Made by a program: the position numbers and the translations under genes
NCBI GenBank assembly: GCA_009841225.1
Contig: VXMF01000009.1
Coordinates: 124,001 to 188,000, forward strand
DNA length: 64,000 nucleotides
Reading direction: 5' to 3'
Source of the DNA: Terriglobia bacterium
GTDB taxonomy: Bacteria > Acidobacteriota > Terriglobia > Bryobacterales > UBA6623
The notes under the pieces: model-generated
Told to the model about the DNA's origin: nothing
The model's input: the letters and a program-made list of their open reading frames with translations, nothing else
Databases searched by the model: none
Part shown: in pieces, positions 22,880-31,516 of the stretch
Numbering within the stretch: the first letter of the stretch is position 1
Layout of the letters: every line of letters starts with the position of its first letter

Positions 22880-25240
22880 ATGATCAAGCCTCTTCGACGT
22901 GCGGGCTGCGCAACCGTCGCGCTGTTTTTGTGCACAAGCCTGCAAGCCCGGGACATCAGCGGGCAGGTGACTGGCCTCGGCGGCTTCCCCGTAGCCACAG
23001 CCTCAGTAGAAGCTGTTGAACCGGGCATAGTTACGCGCACTGACAGCCTAGGGAACTTCACTCTTTCCGGACTCCCGGAAGGACCTCTCACCGTCCGCGT
23101 AGTTGCCCCGGACTTTGAACCAGTCGAAGTGACGGGCTCGGCCGAAACGTCTGAACTCGCCGTCGAGCTGACGGAACTGAAACGCAATGCCGCCACGATT
23201 GAAGTGGTCGCGACGGTCGAAGATCTCCGCACGGCAATTCCAGGATCGTTGCATATCGTTAGCAAGGCGGAACTCGAAGCGGCCAAGCCGCTCGATGCTA
23301 ACGAGATGCTGCGCCGCGTGCCTGGCATCAACCTGCGCGAGGATTCCGGGCCGGTCGCCATGCGGCTAAACATCGGCATGCGGGGCCTAAACCCCAACCG
23401 CAGCCGCAAAGTGCTGGTCTTGGAGGACGGCATTCCGATTGCGCTAGCGCCCTATGGCGAGCCGGACATGTACTACTCGCCACCCATCGAGCGCATGAGC
23501 AGGGTCGAGATCCTCAAGGGCAGCGGCCAGATCGTCCACGGCCCGCAGACCGTGGGCGGAGTGGTGAACTTCGTCACGCCGGATCCGCCATCAAGATTCC
23601 ACGGCGAAGTCGACGTCGAGGGCGGTCAACGCGGAGTGTTCGTGGGCGAGGCCTCGCTGGGCGCGAGCAAACGCGACCAGTCGATCGGCTGGATCACCAA
23701 CTATCTGCACAAACAAGGCGATGGCTGGCGCAGTTTCTTCTACGACATCGAGGACGTGCAGACGAAATTCAGCTTCCGTCCTAGCGAGCGACACACCCTC
23801 GCGGTCAAGGCCGGTGTCTACGACGAAATTTCAAACTCGACCTACGTGGGCCTGACGCAGCCAATGTTCGATCGGGACCCGAACTTGAACGCCGTCCCAT
23901 CCGACGCGCTCGATGTGGAGCGCCAGAGCGCGTCCCTCTCTCACGCCGTCACGATCAGTCCTACCTCTACCCTGAGCAGTTCGGCCTTCCTTTGCAGCAC
24001 CAAGCGGTACTGGGGCCGCCAAGACTTTGACCGCAGCGACAAGGGGCGCGACTACTTGGGTGTGGTCGGAGACCCGAGCCGAAGCGGCGGCGCCTTGTAC
24101 TTGCGCAACTCGGCCGGCAATCGCAACCGAGAATTCGACGTCTACGGTGCACAGTCGAACTTCAGCCGACAGCACAGGTACGGCCAGCTCGACCTTGGCG
24201 CGCGCTACATCTACGAGAAGGCTCGCGACCGGCGGGTCAACGGCGACGTGTTCGACGCCCGCGCGGGGGTGACTAGAGACGACGAGTTCCGCTATGGCCG
24301 AGCCTTGGCAGGCTACGTTCAGAATCTCTTCAAGATCGGTTCTCGCATCTCGTTCACGCCCGGCGCGCGCTTCGTGCGGTACAAGCAAGAGCGTCATATC
24401 GTGCGCAAGCGCGTGCAGGGAGTTCCGACCGATGTCAATATCCGCGAGGAAAACGGTGTCACGACCGTCATCCCAGGGCTGGGCTTCTCGATCCGCGCTG
24501 TCGACGACGTGACCTTCTTCGCGGGTGTCCACCGGGGTTTCGCCCCTCCTGGAACCAAGATCGCCATCACTAGCAACGGCGAGAACCTCAACCTCGATTC
24601 GGAGCTGTCGTGGAACTACGAGGCCGGGGTCCGCCTTGCCGGCCAGCGCGCGGTATCGGGTGAGTTCACCCTCTTCCGGATGGACTTCTCGAACCAGATC
24701 ATCACCGCGGCCGAATCGGGCGGCGCCACGACCACGGTGACCAACGGCGGGGCGACCATGCACCAAGGCTTCGAGAGTTCGGCCAAGATCCACTGGAACC
24801 GGGTCGCGGACTTGTCAGGCTGGAGTGTCTACACGGACTTCCGGCACATGTACCTGCCGGTCGCAGAGTTCAGGGACAACGAATTGTACGGCGGCAACCG
24901 CCTGCCGTATGCTCCCAGGCAGACGTTCGGCGTACTGTTCGGCGTCAAGCAATTCGGCGGGTTGAGCTTCCAACTCGATCTCAACGCTGTGGCCAGTCAG
25001 TTCGGGGACAACCGCGAGACGCTGGAGCCGTCCAATGACGGAACGGTCGGCCAACTTCCGGGCTACCAGGTCGCCAACTTGGCGGTCAGCTACGAGATCC
25101 GACGGGAGGTCTGGATGTTCGAGCCGTACTTCACGATCAAGAACGCGTTCGACGAGCTCTACATTTCATCACGGGCTCCGCAAGGAATTCAGCCTGGGCT
25201 GTTCCGGCAGGTCAACGGAGGACTGCGGATCAGCTTCTAA
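22880..25240 (+). CDS. FecA-like TonB-dependent receptor
   Basis: The 786-residue protein has a signal peptide (ATVALFLCTSLQA) and a short CarboxypepD_reg-like domain (ISGQVTGLGGFPVATASVEA). The plug contains IPGSLHIVSKAELE, LRRVPGINLREDSGP and VEILKGSGQIVHGPQTVGG. A 22-strand-type barrel ends in VNGGLRISF. The plug run GIPIALAPYGEPDMYYSPP resembles ferric-dicitrate receptor FecA, so an iron chelate is one candidate substrate; nickel, cobalt or sugars cannot be excluded. ATG 22880 is chosen because the signal peptide starts there and AAGGA lies about 10 nt upstream. No TonB, ABC transporter or FecIR-like gene is in the window. Confidence 0.9.
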   Translation: MIKPLRRAGCATVALFLCTSLQARDISGQVTGLGGFPVATASVEAVEPGIVTRTDSLGNFTLSGLPEGPLTVRVVAPDFEPVEVTGSAETSELAVELTELKRNAATIEVVATVEDLRTAIPGSLHIVSKAELEAAKPLDANEMLRRVPGINLREDSGPVAMRLNIGMRGLNPNRSRKVLVLEDGIPIALAPYGEPDMYYSPPIERMSRVEILKGSGQIVHGPQTVGGVVNFVTPDPPSRFHGEVDVEGGQRGVFVGEASLGASKRDQSIGWITNYLHKQGDGWRSFFYDIEDVQTKFSFRPSERHTLAVKAGVYDEISNSTYVGLTQPMFDRDPNLNAVPSDALDVERQSASLSHAVTISPTSTLSSSAFLCSTKRYWGRQDFDRSDKGRDYLGVVGDPSRSGGALYLRNSAGNRNREFDVYGAQSNFSRQHRYGQLDLGARYIYEKARDRRVNGDVFDARAGVTRDDEFRYGRALAGYVQNLFKIGSRISFTPGARFVRYKQERHIVRKRVQGVPTDVNIREENGVTTVIPGLGFSIRAVDDVTFFAGVHRGFAPPGTKIAITSNGENLNLDSELSWNYEAGVRLAGQRAVSGEFTLFRMDFSNQIITAAESGGATTTVTNGGATMHQGFESSAKIHWNRVADLSGWSVYTDFRHMYLPVAEFRDNELYGGNRLPYAPRQTFGVLFGVKQFGGLSFQLDLNAVASQFGDNRETLEPSNDGTVGQLPGYQVANLAVSYEIRREVWMFEPYFTIKNAFDELYISSRAPQGIQPGLFRQVNGGLRISF

Positions 25241-25295
25241 GCACAGGACCGCGGTCGGACGATCCCTCCAGAAGATCCCTGATTCGACCGCACTA

Positions 25296-25349
25296 GGGCT
25301 AGGATCCCGGCCTAGAAAGGCAGCCTCCTCCCCGCCGGGATCCTAGCCC
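25296..25349 (+). terminator. Perfect 16-bp inverted repeat after the FecA-like gene
   Basis: GGGCTAGGATCCCGGC (25296-25311) is repeated exactly in inverse at 25334-25349, with a 22-nt loop. It starts 55 nt after the receptor stop codon. No T-tract follows, so it may act as a Rho-influenced terminator, an mRNA 3' stabiliser or a protein site. The rest of the 305-nt gap 25241-25545 holds no gene I can support. Confidence 0.55.
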
Positions 25350-25545
25350 GCCTCTGTTCGGGCCGCAGCTTCAGTCTCGCAATCGTGAAGGCGAGCATGA
25401 TCAGGGCAGAGGATGCACCGATGTGATCGCTGCTGCCGGCCCATCCCAGGATTGTCGCCACCTGACTCACCCGCCCGAAACAAGCCGTAGCGACGGGCCT
25501 AGAGAAGCTCGCGCCACGAGAGAGCTGAACTAGAATGGGCGCGCC

Positions 25546-27027
25546 ATGCCCGCTCCACGATCCGCGTCAGTCGCCGCCAGTCGGCGCGAGTTCTTCACAG
25601 CCACTGCTGCCGGGGCGGCCGCTCTGCTTGCTTGTCGCGACGCGGCCCTAACGCCTGGAGGCAGCACAGCGCGACCGCCCAACATCGTGTTCATCATGGC
25701 CGACGATCTCGGCTACGGCGAGCTCGGGTGCTACGGACAGACAAAGATCCGCACTCCCAACATCGATCGCCTCGCCGCCGAGGGCATGCAGTTCTCGAAC
25801 GCGTACTCCGGCTGCTCGGTGTGCGCTCCGGCGCGAAGCGTGCTAATGACCGGAATGCATATGGGGCACACCTCGGTCCGCTCCAACCCCGGTGGCGTGC
25901 CGATCTTGGCGGAAGACGTGACCGTTGCGGAGCTGCTGACGGAGCGCGGCTACGCCACGGGCTGCTTCGGCAAGTGGGGCTTGGGCGACATCGGCACAGA
26001 GGGCGTGCCTTGGAAACAGGGCTTCGACGAGTTCGTAGGCTATTTGCACCAAGCCCACGCGCACTACTTCTATCCCCACTACATCTATGACAACGACCAG
26101 AAACTGCCGCTTGACGGCAACGAGGGCAGCGGGCGTGGCACATATTCCCATGACGTCATCGCGGATCGCGCTCTGGAGTTCATCACAAGGAACAAGGACC
26201 AGCCTTTCTTCTGCTACGTGCCGTTCACCATTCCACATGCGGAATATGTTGTGCCCGAGGACGAGATCTACGCCCAATACGCCGGCACATTCGAGGAAGT
26301 CGAGCTGTCGGAGAACCCGAACCGGCCCGGGCGCTTGATTCGACCTCCGGAACCGCACGCAACTCTAGCGGCGATGATCACTCGAATGGACCGCGACGTG
26401 GGTCGGATCATGCAGCTCATCGCCGAGCTGGGCTTGGACGAGAACACGATCGTGTTCTTTACCTCCGATAACGGCGCGGCAGCCGCCACTTGGACGGACT
26501 ACTTCCGAAGCAGCGGGGATCTACGCGGTGCGAAACGGGACTTCTACGAAGGTGGTATCCGCGTGCCGATGCTAGTGAGGTGGCCGGAGCGGATCGTGGC
26601 AGGTTCGAGCAGCGACCACATTTGGGGTTTCCACGATTTCCTAGCGACGGCACTGGAACTTGCGGGAAACGAGGCCCCGGCAGGCACTGACGGGATCTCG
26701 GTGGTTCCGACCCTGCTGGCCCGCGGCGAGCAAGCCGAACACGAATACATGTACTGGGAGTTGCCGCGCTACGAGGGCGGGTCGGGAACGTTCCGCAACG
26801 AGATCCCTTCCCAAGCCTTGCGCATGGGCAAGTGGAAGGCGGTGCGGCCCGCTCCTGACGCCGCACTCGAACTCTACGATCTCGACGCCGATCCGAGCGA
26901 GACACAGGACCTGGCAGCGGACGAGCCCGCCATTATGGCGACGATTCAAGCTCTCCTCGACCACGCCCGGCAGCCGCCGAGACCGCAGAAGGAGCCGGAT
27001 CACATCTGGTGGGTCAGCAAAGGCTGA
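25546..27027 (+). CDS. Arylsulfatase-type sulfatase with Tat-like signal
   Basis: The 493-residue type I sulfatase has a twin-arginine-like leader (ASRREFFTATAAGAAALLAC) that could also be lipidated at Cys30. The metal-binding NIVFIMADDLGYGELGCYG is followed by the formylglycine signature CAPARS at Cys93. Further active-site parts are FGKWGLGD, IPHAEYVVP and FFTSDNGAAAA. The protein ends at the core sulfatase domain without an added module. It converges on another sulfatase at 27058 with 30 nt between the stops. Its substrate is unknown; GKWGLGD in place of the GKWHLG of two others suggests a different subfamily. Confidence 0.93.
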   Translation: MPAPRSASVAASRREFFTATAAGAAALLACRDAALTPGGSTARPPNIVFIMADDLGYGELGCYGQTKIRTPNIDRLAAEGMQFSNAYSGCSVCAPARSVLMTGMHMGHTSVRSNPGGVPILAEDVTVAELLTERGYATGCFGKWGLGDIGTEGVPWKQGFDEFVGYLHQAHAHYFYPHYIYDNDQKLPLDGNEGSGRGTYSHDVIADRALEFITRNKDQPFFCYVPFTIPHAEYVVPEDEIYAQYAGTFEEVELSENPNRPGRLIRPPEPHATLAAMITRMDRDVGRIMQLIAELGLDENTIVFFTSDNGAAAATWTDYFRSSGDLRGAKRDFYEGGIRVPMLVRWPERIVAGSSSDHIWGFHDFLATALELAGNEAPAGTDGISVVPTLLARGEQAEHEYMYWELPRYEGGSGTFRNEIPSQALRMGKWKAVRPAPDAALELYDLDADPSETQDLAADEPAIMATIQALLDHARQPPRPQKEPDHIWWVSKG

Positions 27028-27057
27028 ACGACTCTCTACAGGCAGCGGCGCGCGAAC

Positions 27058-28605
27058 CTACAGCGCCCTGCTGTGCCCTTGTACCTTGTAGCGCTCCAGC
27101 ACAGCCTTGAGCCTCTCCACCACTTCGGGGTTCTCGCTAAAGAGGTTGTTGTCCTCGTGGCGGTCGGCTTCGATGTCGTACAGTTGCGCGGGCGGGTCGC
27201 CCGGCTGGGGACCGTCCCACTGCTGCGAACCCGGGCCTTGCCCGTCAATGTACTTCCACTTGCCTTGGCGGATGGCGAATGTGCCGTCAACCGAGTGATG
27301 CACCGTGGCTTCGCGCAGAGGACCGCTGTCAGTTCCGAGCAGCGCGGGCAGGATGCTGACACTGTCCTGCCCGGCATGGGCGGGCAGCTCGTACCCCGCG
27401 ATGTCCGCGGCGGTCGCCATCAGGTCGGTGAGGCAGATCGTCTGATCGCTGGTTGATCCCGCCGCGACCCTAGCTGGCCACGAGGCAATGAATGGCATGC
27501 GGTGCCCGCCCTCCCAGGCGTCCCGCTTCTTGCCGCGGAGGCTGGCGTGGTTGGCATAGTGGCCGAACTCCTCGATGTGACTCGGATCCCACTCTGCGCC
27601 GTTGTCGCTGGTAACGATAAAGAGCGTGTTCTCGAACTGGCCGGTCGCCTTGAGGGCATCTACGACCATCCCAATGCTGGCGTCGACCTGCGTCACGAAG
27701 TCGCCGTACTTGCCAGCGCCACTGCGTCCAATGAACTCCTCGGTTGGGACCCAGGGCCAGTGCGGGGCTGGCAGCGGGAAGTAGAGGAAAAACGGCTGGT
27801 CTGGACTCTCGGCCCGGCGTTCGATGTAATCCACGACGTGCCGGGTCAGGTTGGGCAGCACGTCGAAGAAGTCAAAGCCCTCCGCGGCCTCGCCGGGACG
27901 CCAAAAGACCGGGCCGTCGAACCGGCCCGGCTCATGCACGGTAGCGGGTTTCTCGCAGGCATTGTCTTCCAAGTAGACATACGGTGCCATGTCGAGCGAA
28001 GCCGGGATGATATAGGAGTAGTCGAAACCGAGAGTGGCCGGGCCGTTGGTGACTGGCAAGGTGAAATCGATCTCCAAGCCCTCCGGCTTGGAGAAGTCGG
28101 AAGCAGCTTGGAATGCGGCAGACGTGTCGCCCTCCTCCCAGCTCGCGGGCTCCGACAGCGTCGCCCAGTCCAGCCCAAGATGCCACTTGCCCACCACCGC
28201 CGTGTGGTAGCCCTGCTCGCGCAGCATGCTGCCGACCGTCATCCGGTCCGGCTCGATGAGCGCGCGCGAGTATCCCGAAAGGACTCCCCGCTTGAGCGGC
28301 GTGCGCCAAGCATAGCGACCTGTCACCACTCCGTAGCGCGTCGGCGTGCAAACGGCCGAACCCGAATGCGCGTCGGTGAACCTCATGCCACCGGCCGCCA
28401 AGCCGTCCATCTCTGGGGTCGGGATCTTCGAATCCTCGTTGAAGCTGCCGAGGTCTCCATACCCCATGTCGTCCGCCATCAGGAAGATGATGTTCGGCCT
28501 GCGCTCTTCCGGCGGCGGCTGGGACGAGCAGGCAGCAAGCACCACCAGAGAGGCGAGAGCGACCACCGGAAGCAATGGACTGAACCGTAAGTTGCGGGAA
28601 ATCAT
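27058..28605 (-). CDS. Sulfatase lipoprotein
   Basis: The 515-residue protein has a lipoprotein signal (VVLAAC, lipidated Cys near residue 26) and the metal site NIIFLMADDMGYGDLGSFN. Its formylglycine signature is CTPTR at Cys86 within SAVCTPTRYGVVTGRYAWR, and VVGKWHLGL and IVTSDNGAEWDP complete the site. The family resembles bacterial arylsulfatase A and N-acetylgalactosamine-6-sulfatase types. ATG 28605 starts the lipoprotein leader; the in-frame upstream start would add eight residues. It is convergent with the preceding sulfatase and divergent from the START-like gene. Residues 190-260 hold an insertion around YLEDNACEKPATVHEPGRFD. Confidence 0.92.
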   Translation of the reverse strand: MISRNLRFSPLLPVVALASLVVLAACSSQPPPEERRPNIIFLMADDMGYGDLGSFNEDSKIPTPEMDGLAAGGMRFTDAHSGSAVCTPTRYGVVTGRYAWRTPLKRGVLSGYSRALIEPDRMTVGSMLREQGYHTAVVGKWHLGLDWATLSEPASWEEGDTSAAFQAASDFSKPEGLEIDFTLPVTNGPATLGFDYSYIIPASLDMAPYVYLEDNACEKPATVHEPGRFDGPVFWRPGEAAEGFDFFDVLPNLTRHVVDYIERRAESPDQPFFLYFPLPAPHWPWVPTEEFIGRSGAGKYGDFVTQVDASIGMVVDALKATGQFENTLFIVTSDNGAEWDPSHIEEFGHYANHASLRGKKRDAWEGGHRMPFIASWPARVAAGSTSDQTICLTDLMATAADIAGYELPAHAGQDSVSILPALLGTDSGPLREATVHHSVDGTFAIRQGKWKYIDGQGPGSQQWDGPQPGDPPAQLYDIEADRHEDNNLFSENPEVVERLKAVLERYKVQGHSRAL

Positions 28606-28891
28606 GGCACTTCGCCAATTGTACGGCACGCGGCCAGACTTGGAGGCAAGAACTGGCCGCCCGTCCGACCCTCCCAGTGCGGCAGGTCGAGGACTGCCTT
28701 CGGTGGTTCCGACATGCCCCTACGGAGAAGCCCGTAGCGGCCATTTCTGCCCTTGCCAGACGATGGGCGAGAAGCGGATGGTCCTCGCAGGCGGCAGCAC
28801 GATGGACGGCCAACCTCCGAGCGAATCCCCGCTCCGAGCCTAGAGGCCGTGAAAGCCGAGGCGATTCGATTGATGCCGCTACCCTAAGAGC

Positions 28892-29869
28892 GTGCCGCTG
28901 GGCTACGAGGCGGTTGCACCAATGGCGCTGCAGCCGGGATGGATGGCCCGATTCGCCAGTCGGAGCCGAGCTTCGTTTAGCCAACTGGCTGATTCAGGCC
29001 TCAACTACGTAATCCAGACCGAGCATTCGGTGTCTCACTCCGCCCGCCCGGCACAAGCGCTCTATCGAGCACTCTGGATCGTCGCCGCACTGAGTGCGGC
29101 GCAAGCGCCAACACTCCAAGCATTCCAGTTCGGTGTGGTCCGGATGGGCGAGGATGTGGCTGCGGCGTTCGCTGACTACGTAGCTGCCGCCGACACGCAA
29201 TTCGAGCGCCGCCTCGCCGGGGACTCACCGTTCCTGTGGGGCAAACAAGACCAAGCGAGAGCCAAAGCACTGGCTCGCGGGAATGTCGTCGTTGATCCAA
29301 CGCCGATCCCCAACACACGGGAAACGCCGGGCGGACTGATTCACGATTGGACTGGTGCCCTGCTGGTGCCGCATGCGGATGCAGAGCGGCTTGTTGCGGT
29401 CGTGTCGGCCTACGACACCCACGCGGACACTTACGGACCGGGAGTGGTGCATTCCCGGATTCTCGAGCGCGATGGTACGAAAATGCGAGTCGCGATGCGC
29501 CTGTTGAAGAAGAACGTTCTCACCGCAGTTCTTGAGACCGAGCACGCAGTAGAGTTTGACCGGCTGGACAGTGAGAGATGGTGGGGCCGTGCCGCAAGCA
29601 CCAGCATCCGGGAGGTCGTGAGGGGCGGGAAGCCCGATGAGTCGCTCAGACCACCGGGTCATGACAGGGGCTTCCTGTGGCAGATGGTGGTGTACTGGAG
29701 ATTCGCCGACACACCGGAGGGAGCCGTTGTCGAGCACCGCTCGATCAGCTTGACTCGCAGTCCGCCAAAGGGGCTTCGCTGGGTGCTGCGGCCAGTGCTT
29801 GACGGATTGCCCCGGCGGTCGCTTGCCAACATCTTGGGCACTACCAGCGACGCGGCGCTCGTGCCATGA
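28892..29869 (+). CDS. Secreted protein of unknown function, possibly START/SRPBCC-like
   Basis: This 325-residue frame is coding by context, but its start is unclear. GTG 28892, ATG 28922 or 28943, and GTG 29030 are all in frame; the last gives a 279-residue protein with an immediate signal peptide (YRALWIVAALSAAQAPTLQA). The mature part alternates helices and strands: LLVPHADAERLVAVVSAYD, then HSRILERDGTKMRVAMRLL, and GFLWQMVVYWRFADTPEGAV before VEHRSISLTRSPPKG. That pattern resembles START/SRPBCC hydrophobic-pocket proteins, but I do not recognise a named family. It stands between two sulfatase genes on a region with no other features (28606-28891 shows nothing). Confidence 0.65.
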   Translation: MPLGYEAVAPMALQPGWMARFASRSRASFSQLADSGLNYVIQTEHSVSHSARPAQALYRALWIVAALSAAQAPTLQAFQFGVVRMGEDVAAAFADYVAAADTQFERRLAGDSPFLWGKQDQARAKALARGNVVVDPTPIPNTRETPGGLIHDWTGALLVPHADAERLVAVVSAYDTHADTYGPGVVHSRILERDGTKMRVAMRLLKKNVLTAVLETEHAVEFDRLDSERWWGRAASTSIREVVRGGKPDESLRPPGHDRGFLWQMVVYWRFADTPEGAVVEHRSISLTRSPPKGLRWVLRPVLDGLPRRSLANILGTTSDAALVP

Positions 29870-30021
29870 TCCCTCGCCATGGGCAATTCACGCAGGGCAA
29901 TCTAGACCTAGGCCCACGGGAGCGCATTCCAAAATGCAGGGCAGGTCACAGCGCTCCCAAGTCCGCCCCGCGCTGCCGCTGCCCAGGTGATCGCTGAAGA
30001 TCCGCTAGACTCTCCATCGTC

Positions 30022-31503
30022 ATGTTCCGGCTCACAATCCGATCCCTGCTGCTGCACCTTGGCTTGCTGCCGCTTGGGTTGGCGGCGCAAGAGCGACCCA
30101 ATTTCATCGTCATCTTTGCCGACGACCTGGGGTACGGCGACCTGTCGTCCTATGGAGCGACGGCTCACGAGACACCGCGCCTCGACCGCATGGCGCAAGA
30201 GGGGATCCGCCTAACCAACTTCTATGTCTCGGTGCCGTTCTGCGGACCGTCCAGAGCCACCCTGCTAACAGGCCGCTATCCGTTCCGAACCGGCTTGGTG
30301 GTCAATCCGTCCCCGGACATCGGTCGCAACGAAATCGGGCTCCCGCCCTCGGAGATCACCATCGCCGAAGCGCTCAAGCCGCTGGGATATGCGACCTCGG
30401 CGATCGGCAAGTGGCACCTCGGACATATCGAGAAGTACCTGCCCCGCAAACAAGGATTCGACGAATACTACGGCATCCTCTACTCGAACGACATGCGCCC
30501 CGTCCAGCTCGTGCAAGACGAGTCCGTCGTTCAATACCCGGTACTGCAATCCGAGCTGACCAAGGACTACACGCAACGAGCGATCGATTTCATCGAGCGC
30601 CACCGCAACGAACCGTTCTTCTTGTACCTCCCGCACGCGATGCCGCACAAGCCGCTTGCGGCGTCGGAAGACTTCTACACCCCTGAGACGCCCGATGACC
30701 TCTACAGCGATGCGATGCGGGAGCTTGACTGGTCGGTCGGACAAATCCTGGACAAGCTGCGCGAGAGTTCGCTGGACGACAAGACCTTTGTGTTCTTCAC
30801 GTCAGACAACGGAGCGACGTACGGAGGCTACAACGGCGGCCTGCGCTCGTCCAAGGCGTCCAACTTCGACGGCGGCTTGCGAGTGCCGGCCATTGCGCGC
30901 TGGCCGGGCACGATCCCGCCCGGCCAGGTCTCGGGCGCAGTGCTCGCCTCGATCGACATCTTCCCGACGATCGTCGCAGCCGCCGGGGGCGAGCTTCCCG
31001 GAGACCGGACGATCGATGGCCGCGACATCCTGCCGCTGCTATCTGGGCGCGCCAGCGAATCTCCGCACGAGGCAATCTTCGCAATGGGAGCGGAGGAGTT
31101 GAAAATGATCCGCTCGGGCCGCTGGAAGCTGCACGTCCGGGCGCCGGAGCCGGGCTTCCCCTGTCTGGACGACCCGAACGCCTATGTAGATCCACGGCGT
31201 CCGGACGGAATAACGATCATCGCCCAATTCGAACAGGCCAATCGCACCCAGTGCCCGGGCGTAGTCACCGGACCGGCTCCAAAGCCGCTGATGCTCTTCG
31301 ACATGGAGACGGATCAAGCCGAACAGCACGATGTCGCCACCGAGCATCCCGAAATCGTCGCCCGGCTGAAGGCGATCTTCGAACAGTTCGATGCAGAAGT
31401 GCCGGACGAGTTCCACAGCGGCGATCGATCACCGAAGATCCTCTGGATCGAAGGCGGCGAACTACGCTACGACCGGCAGATCAAGCCCCTGCCGCACGAC
31501 TGA
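30022..31503 (+). CDS. Sulfatase, secreted
   Basis: The 493-residue type I sulfatase has a short signal peptide ending at LGLAAQ, the metal site NFIVIFADDLGYGDLSSYG and formylglycine signature CGPSR at Cys74 in FCGPSRATLLTGRYPFR. AIGKWHLGH, MPHKPL and FFTSDNGATYGG follow. The C-terminal region contains an extra segment (PCLDDPNAYVDPRRPDG) and ends without an added domain. Family resemblance is to arylsulfatase A and N-acetylgalactosamine-6-sulfatase types. It converges with aroA at a 13-nt gap and is the last of the four sulfatases in this island. Confidence 0.93.
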   Translation: MFRLTIRSLLLHLGLLPLGLAAQERPNFIVIFADDLGYGDLSSYGATAHETPRLDRMAQEGIRLTNFYVSVPFCGPSRATLLTGRYPFRTGLVVNPSPDIGRNEIGLPPSEITIAEALKPLGYATSAIGKWHLGHIEKYLPRKQGFDEYYGILYSNDMRPVQLVQDESVVQYPVLQSELTKDYTQRAIDFIERHRNEPFFLYLPHAMPHKPLAASEDFYTPETPDDLYSDAMRELDWSVGQILDKLRESSLDDKTFVFFTSDNGATYGGYNGGLRSSKASNFDGGLRVPAIARWPGTIPPGQVSGAVLASIDIFPTIVAAAGGELPGDRTIDGRDILPLLSGRASESPHEAIFAMGAEELKMIRSGRWKLHVRAPEPGFPCLDDPNAYVDPRRPDGITIIAQFEQANRTQCPGVVTGPAPKPLMLFDMETDQAEQHDVATEHPEIVARLKAIFEQFDAEVPDEFHSGDRSPKILWIEGGELRYDRQIKPLPHD

Positions 31504-31516
31504 ACGGCCGTGCCCG

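Noticed and set aside
25312-25461. 49-codon minus-strand frame (GTG 25461) with a hydrophobic centre (SALIMLAFTI)
   Set aside because: It has no recognisable motif or convincing ribosome site, and its end runs through the inverted repeat; the hydrophobic run could be chance.
27502-28590. Plus-strand open frame of ~360 codons over the sulfatase at 27058-28605
   Set aside because: The sulfatase on the other strand has all catalytic motifs; this frame has none.
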